A stretch of 64,000 nt of DNA from Nanobdellota archaeon. GTDB lineage: Archaea; Nanobdellota; Nanobdellia; Pacearchaeales; GW2011-AR1. The position numbers were made by a program, and so were the translations under genes. Every line of letters starts with the position of its first letter. Position 1 is the stretch's first letter. The stretch is taken from the NCBI GenBank assembly GCA_021799535.1, contig JAJZAH010000005.1, forward strand, positions 1-64,000, in the 5' to 3' direction. Shown here one piece after another: positions 8,547 through 18,226 of the stretch. Below the pieces are notes generated by a model. It was not told the origin of the DNA. It made no database searches and saw only the letters and a program-made list of their open reading frames with translations.

Positions 8547-10043
8547 TCACTTCTTCCCTTTTTCGTCATCTGATACAGGTTTCATCAAAGGGAACGCGAC
8601 ACATTCCCTTATCGGACGATTCATCAAAAATGCGAACAATCTTTCCGAGACTCCAAAGCCGCACGCCGGAGGCATCCCGTATTTCAGGGCTTCTACAAAA
8701 CTCACGTCGTGCTCCATCGCTTCGCTGTCACCCTTTTCACCCAGTTTTCTTTGTTCTATGAATCTCTCTTCCTGATCCATTGGGTCATTGAGCTCCGAAT
8801 ATCCGTTCCCGACTTCGCTTCCCGCGAGTATCACCTGGAACTGCTCGACTTTTCTCGAGTCCTTAGGATTTCTTTTAGCAAGAGGTGCTAGTTCAACGGG
8901 CTGTCCTGTCAAAAATCCGGGACCAGAGAGTTGTTTCCTGCAATATTTCCAGAGAGCGTCGACTAGTCTCCATTTCTCGACTTTTGGATCGAACTCAACC
9001 TTGAGATCGTTAAGTTTTTTTATTATCTTCTCTCTCTCTGCTCCATAAATTTCTATCCCAGTCTTCTCTTTTATGAGGCTTTCAAAATCATAGTTCACCC
9101 ATTTTTTCGATAAGTCTATCTTGTGTCCCGCCCTCTCGAACTTGAGAGTTCCAAGGACTGCTTTCGCGACTTCCTTGTACATATCCTCGACAAGCTTCAT
9201 TCCGTCTTCGTAATTGGCGTATCCCCAGTAGAATTCCATCTGCGTGTAATCCTGGAGGTGTTCAGCGTCCATGCCTTCGTTCCTGAACTGCCTTCCTATC
9301 TCGAAAGTTTTCTCGTAACCTGCGACAAGAAGTTTCTTCTGCCAAAGCTCCCCCATCGATATCCTCAGGTAGACATTCATATCAAGCGCGTTGTGGTGAG
9401 TCGCAAAAGGAGTCGCTGCCGCTCCGCCGGCGGAGTTCTCAAGTACGGGAGTCTCAACTTCAAGGAAACCTTTTTTGGAGAGAAAGTTCCTTATAGCCTG
9501 CCAGAACAATTGCTTTTTCACAAAAATCTCCTTCACATCTTCATTCATTATCATATCAAGATATCTTTTTCTCAGGCGTTCATCTTCATCTTTAAGACCC
9601 TTGTGCTTGTCAGGAAGAGGGAGTATGGATTTTGTCAGGATGTAAAACTCTTTCACAAGTATGGAAATCTCCCCTGTCTTTGTTTTCATGGGGTTTCCCT
9701 TCGATCCAACGATGTCTCCCGCGTCAGTTTTCTTGAAAAGTTCAAGGGCTTCTTTTGGAGTCTCATCTTTCTGGAAAACTAGTTGTATCGTCCCATGAAG
9801 GTCCTGCAAAGTCGCAAAAGATATCTTGCCGAAATCCCTCATGGTCATGACTCTTCCGGCGACGATCTCTGATGATTTCGATTTCTCTTCGGATTTGAGT
9901 TTGGAATATTTCTCTTTTATCTCCCGCGACCAGTCTCTTTTCTCGTGCAGCGGGAACCTATCCGGGTAAGGGTTCATGCCTGAATTCCTCAGATCAGTGA
10001 CTTTCTTTATCCTTTCCTCTATTATCTGTTCTTCACGTCCCAT
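8547..10043 (-). CDS. lysS: Lysyl-tRNA synthetase, class II
   Basis: Full-length class II LysRS: KRYLDMI, FLSKKGFLEVETPVL, LRISMGELWQKKLLVAGYEKTFEIGRQFRNEGMD, PACGFGVSERLFAF. Confidence 0.95.
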   Translation of the reverse strand: MGREEQIIEERIKKVTDLRNSGMNPYPDRFPLHEKRDWSREIKEKYSKLKSEEKSKSSEIVAGRVMTMRDFGKISFATLQDLHGTIQLVFQKDETPKEALELFKKTDAGDIVGSKGNPMKTKTGEISILVKEFYILTKSILPLPDKHKGLKDEDERLRKRYLDMIMNEDVKEIFVKKQLFWQAIRNFLSKKGFLEVETPVLENSAGGAAATPFATHHNALDMNVYLRISMGELWQKKLLVAGYEKTFEIGRQFRNEGMDAEHLQDYTQMEFYWGYANYEDGMKLVEDMYKEVAKAVLGTLKFERAGHKIDLSKKWVNYDFESLIKEKTGIEIYGAEREKIIKKLNDLKVEFDPKVEKWRLVDALWKYCRKQLSGPGFLTGQPVELAPLAKRNPKDSRKVEQFQVILAGSEVGNGYSELNDPMDQEERFIEQRKLGEKGDSEAMEHDVSFVEALKYGMPPACGFGVSERLFAFLMNRPIRECVAFPLMKPVSDDEKGKK

Positions 10044-10218
10044 TCAATCATTAGAAAAATGCAGTTTATATTTTTATTGGGGTCTCGCCCCGCTCAAATC
10101 CGATTTTTACCGTTTCGCGGATTGATGATTCTTCTCAATCTGTTAATAACAACCTACTTTAAGCGTCAATGTTTTATCCCTTCATAGATTATTTAAATTA
10201 TGAAAGATTAACCAACTC

Positions 10219-11064
10219 ATGCCTGACGCGAGAAAGAGAAGAAGTCCGAAGGAAGTTATCGAGAGCACCTCAAACCAGGAATTAGAACATTCCTTTATTA
10301 AATATCCTGGTGAGGAGCCTGTTGACATAACAAGAAAATCCTCTTCTACAAAAGTATATTCCGATACTTTTGAGGCATTGAATATAATGGATAAACATGG
10401 TATGAAACCTTACACTTTTATTCATACACATCCGACAACTCTTGATAATCTCACAAGATATAAATATTCCACTCATTTTTCCCGTGCGGACTTAAGGCAT
10501 TTTATGATGAGTACGCTAGCAAAGGCTTCCGTCATTGCAGTAAGAGATCCATCAACTGGTAAGGTCCAGGGTTACAGCATTATTTCAAAAACCGATAAAA
10601 CTCCTATAATCTTGAGTTATCCTTTAAAGGGGATAATCAATCCTTTTCTTAATAAACTCGGCAAGGGGGACCACCTCGAGGAGGATATCAGGGATATGGT
10701 CTCTTCTGATAATTTAAGTTCGAAGATGAAAAAATTTGCCAGTAAATATTATCTCAAGCAAAAAATTATTCCTGCAGAAGGTTATCACCCAAGAGCACAT
10801 TTTTTTGAAAAAGATTCTGATGATCCTGGCTATGCAGAGTATATTAGGAAATTAAACGAAGATGGATTTTCACATCTCCAGAGTCTCGAGAAGAAAACCG
10901 AATCCATTTTAGCTATTCTTGGTTTTCTCGGTGCGATATTTTTTCTCTCGCAAAATTTCACAGGAAATGCCATTGGGTTTGCTGATTCATCAAACTGGAA
11001 TTGGGTCGGAATAATACTCTTCATGGTAGGGTTGATCGAGACTTATCTTTACTTCAGAAAGTGA
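10219..11064 (+). CDS. Putative JAMM/MPN-like metalloprotease with C-terminal TM helices
   Basis: FIHTHPTTLDNLTRYKYSTHFSRADLRHFM resembles HxHP...SxxD; C-term ILAILGFLGAIFFLSQNF...WNWVGIILFMVGLIETYLYF. Confidence 0.5.
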   Translation: MPDARKRRSPKEVIESTSNQELEHSFIKYPGEEPVDITRKSSSTKVYSDTFEALNIMDKHGMKPYTFIHTHPTTLDNLTRYKYSTHFSRADLRHFMMSTLAKASVIAVRDPSTGKVQGYSIISKTDKTPIILSYPLKGIINPFLNKLGKGDHLEEDIRDMVSSDNLSSKMKKFASKYYLKQKIIPAEGYHPRAHFFEKDSDDPGYAEYIRKLNEDGFSHLQSLEKKTESILAILGFLGAIFFLSQNFTGNAIGFADSSNWNWVGIILFMVGLIETYLYFRK

Positions 11065-11101
11065 AAATTATTTCCATATCCCGTGCCGTGAGGCCAGGAA
11101 G

Positions 11102-11431
11102 TCATCTCCTTTCATCACCGAGGATTCTGTAAAAATCAACAGGTATCTCAGTTATCATGTCTTTCACAGTTCCAGGGGCCCCGATGAGGAATCCGAAAGG
11201 CTTTTCAGGAAGTTCGCTCATCTCAGCGACGCGTTCTTCTATCTTCTTTGGCGGGAGTTTCCCGTCAACATTGTAATAAAGAGTGTAGGGGTGACTGTTT
11301 ATCCTCTCGACTTTGACCTTTTTCATGATCGGTTCTCCCCTTCCGTCATCTCTTGGTCTGTGTCCGGTAACTACGCAGTATTCCCCATCTTCAAAAAACA
11401 GCTGTATTATCCCGTCAATGTTCATTTTCAA
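11102..11431 (-). CDS. Hypothetical protein (109 aa)
   Basis: Intact ORF. Confidence 0.5.
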   Translation of the reverse strand: MKMNIDGIIQLFFEDGEYCVVTGHRPRDDGRGEPIMKKVKVERINSHPYTLYYNVDGKLPPKKIEERVAEMSELPEKPFGFLIGAPGTVKDMITEIPVDFYRILGDERR

Positions 11432-11546
11432 GAAACCGAAAAATGGTATTTAAAGATTTATGGGCTATGCATATATGCCGTTATGCAAAAGTCATTTTAA
11501 AGTGGTTAAAAATCAAAAAACTTATAAAACGCCTTAACCACCTGGT

Positions 11547-12338
11547 TTGATGGATTACAAGTCTCTTTTTGACAGGCTTGTGGAGAGAGAAGGCAAGTTT
11601 GATTATGACTATAATCTTTATTATAACGGAAACCTTGAGGAAGTGATTACAAGGGTAAGCGAAGAGCTTGGGAGGTGCAGTCCGAACCTTTACAATCTTA
11701 TCCTTGATCCCCCCAGGATCATAAGAGCCTTTGTCAATTACAAGATAGAAAATCCCTGGGCTTTCGAGGCTGAAAGTCTGATAAAAAGTTCGATAAACCT
11801 CGGGCTTGATATATACAAATGTGAGCCCTGCACTGCAGAGGAGCTTTTTGAGCTCAAGGACTGGACGATAAAGACGGGAAATGGGAGTCTTTTGAGAAAT
11901 CCTCTTATTCAGCCTGCTGACAGCACCACGTGGAAATCGACTTTTCCCGGGAGGTCTGATAAAACTGCAAGATACCTTACCGAGCAGCTGGAAAAGAAGC
12001 CTGTGCTTTTCATAGCTCTTTCACATGGCGGCGTTGCTGCGGGGATGGATGTATATCTTAGATACTGCGATAGCATGATGGACGGAAAGGAAGGAAAATC
12101 AGTCTTTTACACCGCAAGGTTATCAACGGACAAATCCAATGATGCGTTTCCGTGTTTGAGTGATAATGAGAAACGTTATCTGAAAGACAAATCTATTGGA
12201 AGAAAAATAGTCATATTTGATGAGGATTCTTTCAGCGGCGTTACTCTGAAAAGAGCGAAGAGGTTTTTTTCAGATGAAGTCTTCAACGGGAAGAGCCTGG
12301 AAACTGTAGCCAATTTTTACGGCAACGCTTCCAGATGA
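11547..12338 (+). CDS. Phosphoribosyltransferase-like protein
   Basis: KIVIFDEDSFSGVTLKRAKRFF resembles the PRPP-loop of type I PRTases, preceded by LFIALSHGGVAAG. Confidence 0.55.
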   Translation: MMDYKSLFDRLVEREGKFDYDYNLYYNGNLEEVITRVSEELGRCSPNLYNLILDPPRIIRAFVNYKIENPWAFEAESLIKSSINLGLDIYKCEPCTAEELFELKDWTIKTGNGSLLRNPLIQPADSTTWKSTFPGRSDKTARYLTEQLEKKPVLFIALSHGGVAAGMDVYLRYCDSMMDGKEGKSVFYTARLSTDKSNDAFPCLSDNEKRYLKDKSIGRKIVIFDEDSFSGVTLKRAKRFFSDEVFNGKSLETVANFYGNASR

Positions 12339-12475
12339 TCTCAAAAAATTATAAAGTGACTGTAGATAATCTGGGCCTCATGATAGTCGGTGGAGCCGGT
12401 ATAATAATTGTTGTGGCCTTGTCATATTTTGTATGGTTTCATGAGAAAAGGGTTTCCGACCCGGCTCATCTTTAA
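12335..12475 (+). CDS. Small single-TM protein (46 aa), absent from ORF track
   Basis: Own translation: MISKNYKVTVDNLGLMIVGGAGIIIVVALSYFVWFHEKRVSDPAHL*; ATGA overlap with the upstream PRTase-like ORF. Confidence 0.6.
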   Translation: MISKNYKVTVDNLGLMIVGGAGIIIVVALSYFVWFHEKRVSDPAHL

Positions 12476-12641
12476 GAGGCATCCATCCACGTTATTCATT
12501 GCTCCGCATCAGCCTCCGACAAGATGCTCCGCTTAATGAAGTCTGCCGTAAATACTTTCTTATTGAAATAGGATCATAACTATGGAAACTTTTACGCTTT
12601 AATATTCGCCTTAGGTTTTTCCATGATGAAGTTGGAGAAAA

Positions 12642-13058
12642 TCACTTCTTCTTACCGAATTTCTCGTCGAGTTTCTGGTTAAGGATGTAATCTGCGCGTT
12701 TTTGGAATCTGTCTGTTCTCCTCACGTGCACATAAGTTATCTTGTCGAATCTATTTTGCATCTTCTGGACTTCAAGGAAAAGCCTCATGAGTGCCGGATT
12801 CTTGACTCTGTATTTTCCGAGAAGCTGTTTCACGACAAGCTCCGAGTCAAGGACGCAGGTTATCTCTCCTTGGGTATATTTTGAAGCTATCCCGAGAACT
12901 TTCAGGAGTGCCATATATTCAGCGATATTGTTTGTTGTCGGACCTTTCAGGACCTCTGCGCTCTCCTCAATTATCTTGTCTCCATCGCGGACAATCACTC
13001 CTACAGCTGCAGGTCCCGGATTCCCGCGTGCTCCACCGTCAGAATTTGTGAATATCAT
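12642..13058 (-). CDS. rnhA: Ribonuclease HI family protein
   Basis: NSDGGARGNPGPAAVGVIV, NNIAEYMALLKVL, LDSELVVKQL. Confidence 0.9.
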   Translation of the reverse strand: MIFTNSDGGARGNPGPAAVGVIVRDGDKIIEESAEVLKGPTTNNIAEYMALLKVLGIASKYTQGEITCVLDSELVVKQLLGKYRVKNPALMRLFLEVQKMQNRFDKITYVHVRRTDRFQKRADYILNQKLDEKFGKKK

Positions 13059-13261
13059 TTTGCCTTGTTAATCCTCCATATCCTCATCGAGAGATCAGTC
13101 CCGTGCTGTTCTTTCCATTCCGGGTCCTTGAGCTTATAATCTTTGTATCTTTCAATAGCTATGAGTGATGCTTCGAATATATCTCCCGCTTCAACTTCAG
13201 TTTCAAATTCACCCCATCCAAGATTAGCTGAATAATTGTAGCGGCATTCCCCGATTGTCAT
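13055..13261 (-). CDS. Hypothetical protein (68 aa)
   Basis: Overlaps neighbours by 4 nt at each end (operon-like). Confidence 0.6.
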   Translation of the reverse strand: MTIGECRYNYSANLGWGEFETEVEAGDIFEASLIAIERYKDYKLKDPEWKEQHGTDLSMRIWRINKAK

Positions 13262-13533
13262 ATATGCAGTATCTTGAATGAGGTGAAACCCTGGTTCCTC
13301 TCAGTCTTTTCCTCCACTTTTTTCACTTCAGAATGTTTTGGGCCTTTCTTGCATATTTCTATCATTTTCCTTACATCTTCAGAATCGCCCTCAAGGAAAG
13401 TCTCGACTCTCCCGTCCTCTAGGTTTCTCACGAATCCTTTTATGTTCAGCTTCTCTGCGTTTTCTTTTATGAAACCCCTGAAAAATATTCCCTGGACGAG
13501 GCCGGATATATAAAGCCTTACAGATTTCTTCAT
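13258..13533 (-). CDS. acyP: Acylphosphatase
   Basis: ISGLVQGIFFRGFIKENAEKLNIKGFVRNLEDGRVETFLEGD signature. Confidence 0.92.
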   Translation of the reverse strand: MKKSVRLYISGLVQGIFFRGFIKENAEKLNIKGFVRNLEDGRVETFLEGDSEDVRKMIEICKKGPKHSEVKKVEEKTERNQGFTSFKILHI

Positions 13534-13633
13534 AAATCATGGAAGGCTAGGCTGATTTTAAATTTTGTGATATATACTTTGTAAGATAGTTTTATTTTTA
13601 AACAAAATACCTTTTCTGGAGAAGAGGTAAACA

Positions 13634-14533
13634 GTGATGGTGGAATTTATACACAGGCTGACTTATGAGGATTTTGGCAGAATCGCCAGGAACTCCTGGT
13701 CGAAAGAAACTATGCTTCACCCTGAGAAGTGGGATGAGGTGAATCCTGCATTTGACCAATGTGTTCCGACGGCGGCTCTTGCTCAGGATGTATTCGGGGG
13801 GATCATGCTAAATGCAAAGGCGGAATTCCCGTCAAAGGAGAACCCCACTTCGCATTATTTCAACCTCGTAGACGGAAAAGAGGAAGATTTCTCAAGAGAG
13901 CAGTTCCCTGAAGGCACCATCATCCCGGCTGGCGCTGAGAAGAAAGGTGAATTTAATTCTACGAGGGAGTATGCTCTTATGAAGAATCCCGTCGCAAACG
14001 ACAGATATGAGCTTTTTAAAGAGAGATTCAAAGAGAACATAGATATATGGGATGATAAAATGGACCTTGCATGGGAATTTGCGGATTATTTCGCTTCCTG
14101 CAAGAAAATGAAATTCGGGGCCGTGCTTGTCCTGGATGATGAAGTGATTTCTACAGGATATAATCATTCAACGCACCCGAATCTTGCAGTTTACTGTGAA
14201 CCAAACTGTATCAGAGAGGGTATTCCTTCTGGGACTCATGGGGAGCTTTATCCCGATATCCACGCTGAAGCAGATGCAATATTCAACGCTTACCAAAAAG
14301 GGCATCGTGATTTGTCGGGGGCTGAGATATACGTCGCTGGGAAGTTCTCTGACGGCAGGAAACTTGTGAAAGACATCCCGAGCTTTTATTGCACGAGCTG
14401 CGTTGTGCAGATGTCGAAAGCGAAGATAAACCGAATAATAGTGCCTTCAATACAAGGTGAAGCAGTGCTTAACCTTGAAGAAGTGATAAAATCTTCCTTT
14501 GACGTTGCTACAGGACAAAGAAAAGCTTATTAA
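13634..14533 (+). CDS. dCMP/cytidine deaminase-family protein with N-terminal YunG-like domain
   Basis: C-term DIHAEADAIF and FYCTSCVVQM zinc ligands (HAE...CxxC); N-term DQCVPTAALAQDVFGGIM...SHYFNLVDGKEEDFSREQFP resembles YunG. Confidence 0.8.
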   Translation: MMVEFIHRLTYEDFGRIARNSWSKETMLHPEKWDEVNPAFDQCVPTAALAQDVFGGIMLNAKAEFPSKENPTSHYFNLVDGKEEDFSREQFPEGTIIPAGAEKKGEFNSTREYALMKNPVANDRYELFKERFKENIDIWDDKMDLAWEFADYFASCKKMKFGAVLVLDDEVISTGYNHSTHPNLAVYCEPNCIREGIPSGTHGELYPDIHAEADAIFNAYQKGHRDLSGAEIYVAGKFSDGRKLVKDIPSFYCTSCVVQMSKAKINRIIVPSIQGEAVLNLEEVIKSSFDVATGQRKAY

Positions 14534-14536
14534 TTT

Positions 14537-14845
14537 TTGGAGCCTTTCCTTAGAGTGGTAAGAATAACTAGTACTGAAGATCTCAGCAGGAAAAGGTCGC
14601 TTGAAAAAAAGCTTATCGAAGAATTCTTCAAGGAATTGGGGAGAGTTAAGATAGATACCGGCGGTTATGTTCACTCTGAACGTGGCGGGATGCCGGTCAT
14701 GAACCTCCTGTTGTCCCCCTATCGGATAACTGTATATGATGAAAACCTCTCTGATGAAAAGCTTCTTGCGTTTGGGGAGGAATATGAAGCCATCTTTGGA
14801 GTAAAAGACATTGAAATAATAAAAGATTATTCCAGAAGGTCATAA
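14537..14845 (+). CDS. Hypothetical protein
   Basis: ORF 4 nt after the deaminase stop; start codon uncertain (TTG in track). Confidence 0.5.
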   Translation: MEPFLRVVRITSTEDLSRKRSLEKKLIEEFFKELGRVKIDTGGYVHSERGGMPVMNLLLSPYRITVYDENLSDEKLLAFGEEYEAIFGVKDIEIIKDYSRRS

Positions 14846-14861
14846 TTAAATGCTGTTGAGT

Positions 14862-15446
14862 TTATATCCCCCTATAATCGAGTTCATTATTCACAACAGC
14901 AACAGTCTGTGAGGCAAAATACATCTTTGGTCCGACGGAGACAGGGGTGATGGACTTTTTGAATCTTTTCATCTCTTTTTTTGGCAGCCCGTCATGATCT
15001 CCGAGTATGAAACAGCAGTCTTCAGGTATTTTGGCCGACCTTATCGATTCACCATCCTTGTCAAGTATAAAACATCCGATTCCTTTTCCAAGGAGTTCTT
15101 CGACCATATTTAATAAAGACTTTTTTTCTATAAAACATCCGGGAAACACTTCTGTTTTTTCGCCGGGCTTGTATTTATACAGGATCTTTTTGATGAGATT
15201 ACCGACGTCTTTTTTCGAGATGTCAAGTTCATCTTTTACAGTTATTTCAATGTGTTTTGGCGGATCAGGCATGCCGTAAAATATGAAATGAAAAGTGACA
15301 TCTTTCCTGAATCCATGGGAAAGGAAGACTCCCTGTATCAGTGAATGTATCGCGATATCTATCCTTCCCGCTTTCATGAGGTTACCGTCAGAAAGAGCCT
15401 TGCCGGAAGTTGCCGCAGTTGATGAGAAGTAAACAAAATGTCTCAT
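14862..15446 (-). CDS. trmY: tRNA (pseudouridine54-N1)-methyltransferase
   Basis: MRHFVYFSSTAATSG...FHFIFYGMPDPPKHIEI...CCFILGDHDGLPKKE; TrmY SPOUT signature. Confidence 0.92.
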   Translation of the reverse strand: MRHFVYFSSTAATSGKALSDGNLMKAGRIDIAIHSLIQGVFLSHGFRKDVTFHFIFYGMPDPPKHIEITVKDELDISKKDVGNLIKKILYKYKPGEKTEVFPGCFIEKKSLLNMVEELLGKGIGCFILDKDGESIRSAKIPEDCCFILGDHDGLPKKEMKRFKKSITPVSVGPKMYFASQTVAVVNNELDYRGI

Positions 15447-15476
15447 AGGGTACTGAACTGCCTAAGAGTTATAAAA

Positions 15477-16187
15477 TTATTTATTTTTCCTGAAAATCAT
15501 GAAACTTCCGCTTTTGTCTGTGTGTGAAGATGTGAATCCTCCTTTGTGAAAAAGTTCCATTTCTTCTTTCTTGCTGAACAATCGGTATATTGATTTTTGA
15601 TAAGCAACCCTCTTTTTCCATCTCTTTACAATATATTCCTTCTCAATCCATCTTGCTTGTGTTTTTATCCTCTGAGAATATTCAAGTTTTTTCCCGATAA
15701 TTAGCCCATCAATATTTTGATGCATAGGCTGTATATTCAAGGCCAGCAAGCCGTTCTTATTCAGGTGATCTGAAACTCTCTTGAGCGCTGAAATATTTTT
15801 TTCAAAATCTTTTATATGGCTTTGCAGATTAAGGCTCCTTCCTCTTCTCAGGAATAACCAAGGTCCGCCTTCTGATATCGCCGCGTCGTACTTTTCTTTT
15901 GTGTCTAGCAGAGAGACATCCTGAAGAAATAGCTTTACTCTGCCGGTGAGCCTTTTTTCCGCCCTCTCAATCATGCTCTTTGTGAAATCTATCCCTGAAA
16001 CAGCATATCCTGATTTTATGAGCTCCTTTGCGAGAAGTCCCGTGCCGACGCCAAGCTCAAGGATTTTTTTCCTGTTTTTTAATATCTTTTGCAATATGAG
16101 AGCGATATCCCTGTGATTATAGTATCCTGCTTTCATTATAGCATCATAGTATCTTACGATGGAGGGAGAATATCTGTTGTTTTTCAT
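15477..16187 (-). CDS. SAM-dependent methyltransferase
   Basis: KKILELGVGTGLLAKELIKSGYAVSGIDFTKSMIERA motif I/II. Confidence 0.85.
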   Translation of the reverse strand: MKNNRYSPSIVRYYDAIMKAGYYNHRDIALILQKILKNRKKILELGVGTGLLAKELIKSGYAVSGIDFTKSMIERAEKRLTGRVKLFLQDVSLLDTKEKYDAAISEGGPWLFLRRGRSLNLQSHIKDFEKNISALKRVSDHLNKNGLLALNIQPMHQNIDGLIIGKKLEYSQRIKTQARWIEKEYIVKRWKKRVAYQKSIYRLFSKKEEMELFHKGGFTSSHTDKSGSFMIFRKNK

Positions 16188-16217
16188 TGAAGTAATCCGA
16201 CAAAAAAATTAATAAGC

Positions 16218-16985
16218 CTATCGATGCCTTGCTCTTGGTGCCTGCGGATTGCTCCTTATCGCCGGAGAGGGGGCTACTTTTATACGGGCTTGAGGAAATT
16301 CTCTGACTCTTATCTGTGGCGTCGTTCCCGCTTTTGTCTGTGGAAGTGCGCTCATTCTGGTCGAAGATGCATAAGGTATTATCATATTAGATTTCACAAT
16401 TTCAGGAACTCTTGTTCGCGTTATATTTACTTCATCTCTTTGCCCGACATGCGGAGCTTCCCCTCTTGGTCTTGCAGGGATTTCTCTGACTTTTTCATGA
16501 CTTCTTACATCTATAGGGGTTGGGTAATAAATTCTTAGAAAATATCCCCCATAATACATCGTATAATTGAAATAACTGATGAATCCGAGAGGAGGATAGA
16601 TTCCAAAATAGTCTCGGTTTATTCCCGGCCCGTATAAGCAATAATTATCGATTCCGAGTCCTACATATACATCTCCGGCATCTATCCTTCCGTCACCGTT
16701 CGTATCAACATAAGGTCCGTAAATAAAAGGATATGGATCATATATATCATAAATCCCGTCGCCGTCAGAGTCAAGGTAAGGTCGGTTTTGTGCAGAATTC
16801 TGTATACTCTCGTTTTTTGACTCAGGAGAAGGATTTGTGTAAAAGGTCGTATAACATCCCGCAGCGGATGCCGTTATGACTGCCGGAAGAAATATCCTTC
16901 CCAACAGGGATTTTGCAATCCCAGAAAGTTTCCTTTCTTTATGCATACTATAATGTATATTTTGAAGTATATATATTTTATGCAT
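16218..16985 (-). CDS. Lipoprotein with EF-hand/dockerin-like Ca-binding loops
   Basis: Lipobox-like ITASAAGC; DSDGDGIYDIYD and DTNGDGRIDAGDV loops; likely start at internal MHKERKLSG. Confidence 0.65.
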   Translation of the reverse strand: MHKIYILQNIHYSMHKERKLSGIAKSLLGRIFLPAVITASAAGCYTTFYTNPSPESKNESIQNSAQNRPYLDSDGDGIYDIYDPYPFIYGPYVDTNGDGRIDAGDVYVGLGIDNYCLYGPGINRDYFGIYPPLGFISYFNYTMYYGGYFLRIYYPTPIDVRSHEKVREIPARPRGEAPHVGQRDEVNITRTRVPEIVKSNMIIPYASSTRMSALPQTKAGTTPQIRVREFPQARIKVAPSPAIRSNPQAPRARHR

Positions 16986-17342
16986 TTATCTGAGTTTGTA
17001 TATAATTTTGCACTTTGTCGTGTCTTTGCTATATCTATCCGCGAAGTATTTCCTTATCTTTTTTTCCAGACTACCGTTTGTCATGAATTGATAGCTCTCT
17101 TCAAAATCTTTAGGATCCAGGTAACCGTTCCCGTCCCTGTCAAGGTACTGTCCTGCTCCACTTATGTTTATTCCCAAAGAATAATATATCCTGTCTAAGT
17201 TGAAATCCTTCACTTTTATGTCCATTGAGACCACCGGCCTTTTGTCTTCTTTTATCATGACCCTTAAAGTGTTCAGTCCTATGCTGCATCCTGAAATGGA
17301 CGCTGAGATGACTAGTGCACAAAGTGCCTTTTTGAGTTTCAT
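16986..17342 (-). CDS. Lipoprotein with EF-hand-like loop
   Basis: Lipobox SASISGC; DRDGNGYLDPKDFE loop. Confidence 0.7.
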   Translation of the reverse strand: MKLKKALCALVISASISGCSIGLNTLRVMIKEDKRPVVSMDIKVKDFNLDRIYYSLGINISGAGQYLDRDGNGYLDPKDFEESYQFMTNGSLEKKIRKYFADRYSKDTTKCKIIYKLR

Positions 17343-18226
17343 TTTATAGGCTGTAATGTGAATTTTGACTTCGCGAATATATCTCTTTCATTCGTGACCT
17401 CATACATACCAATGAACCTGTTCCCGCAAAAGACAGATATGAGCTTCCCTTTCTCATATTTATCTCCTTTCTCAATATCTTCGTTATGCAACGGCTTCCC
17501 AGTGTATATCCTTTCCAGGTTCTTCTCTTTTATGAAAGTCGTGTCATAAACTTCTGATATTATCTCAGCAGGTATAAGTATTTCCCTTAGTTTTCTTTCG
17601 TCTCCGTTCTTGTATTCTTCGGCTGCCTTCTCAAAATCATACAGGCTGACAGAAGGATAATCTTTGTCATTTTCGCTGAATATGCCTGCCCTAGTTCTTC
17701 TTAACTCGAGCATATGAGCCCCTATCCCAAGCTCTTTTCCAAGATCATCAATGAGTTTTCTTATGTAAGTTCCCCCCTGAACTTTTGCCTCGAAAAGGGC
17801 ATCTTTCCCATCGGTCTCTATAAGTCTGAAGGAATATATTTCTCTTTCTCTCATTTCTCTTTTGACGCGTGACTTCACAGGGGGCATTTGTTTTATGGTA
17901 CCTGAAAATTTTTCTCTTATTGCTTTTTCTATTTCATTTATGGATATTTCTTCGTGAAACCTTGCGATTCCGACATAGGTTTTGTCTTCCCCCAAAAAAT
18001 ATCCTGTAAGCCTGCATGCTCTGTTGAGAGCTACAGGAAGTACACCTGTGACCTTTGGGTCAAGGGTTCCAAAATGAGACGTTTTCCTTAGTCCGAGAGT
18101 TTTTCTTACAAACTCCGACACATCGAAGCTGGTAGGGCCTGATGGTTTATCCACATTTATTATTGAGAATTCAAGCAGATCTGATGTCGGCTTTTCGCCT
18201 TTTATCTTTTCAATCTCTGGTTTCAT
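17339..18226 (-). CDS. cbf5: Cbf5 tRNA/rRNA pseudouridine synthase
   Basis: INVDKPSGPTSFDVS, HFGTLDPKVTGVLPVALNRA, GGTYIRKLIDDLG; C-terminal PUA-like region. Confidence 0.93.
   Translation of the reverse strand: MKPEIEKIKGEKPTSDLLEFSIINVDKPSGPTSFDVSEFVRKTLGLRKTSHFGTLDPKVTGVLPVALNRACRLTGYFLGEDKTYVGIARFHEEISINEIEKAIREKFSGTIKQMPPVKSRVKREMREREIYSFRLIETDGKDALFEAKVQGGTYIRKLIDDLGKELGIGAHMLELRRTRAGIFSENDKDYPSVSLYDFEKAAEEYKNGDERKLREILIPAEIISEVYDTTFIKEKNLERIYTGKPLHNEDIEKGDKYEKGKLISVFCGNRFIGMYEVTNERDIFAKSKFTLQPIK

Noticed and set aside
9123-9782. 219-aa plus-strand ORF
   Set aside because: Antisense shadow of lysS; composition is not protein-like and lysS is unambiguous.
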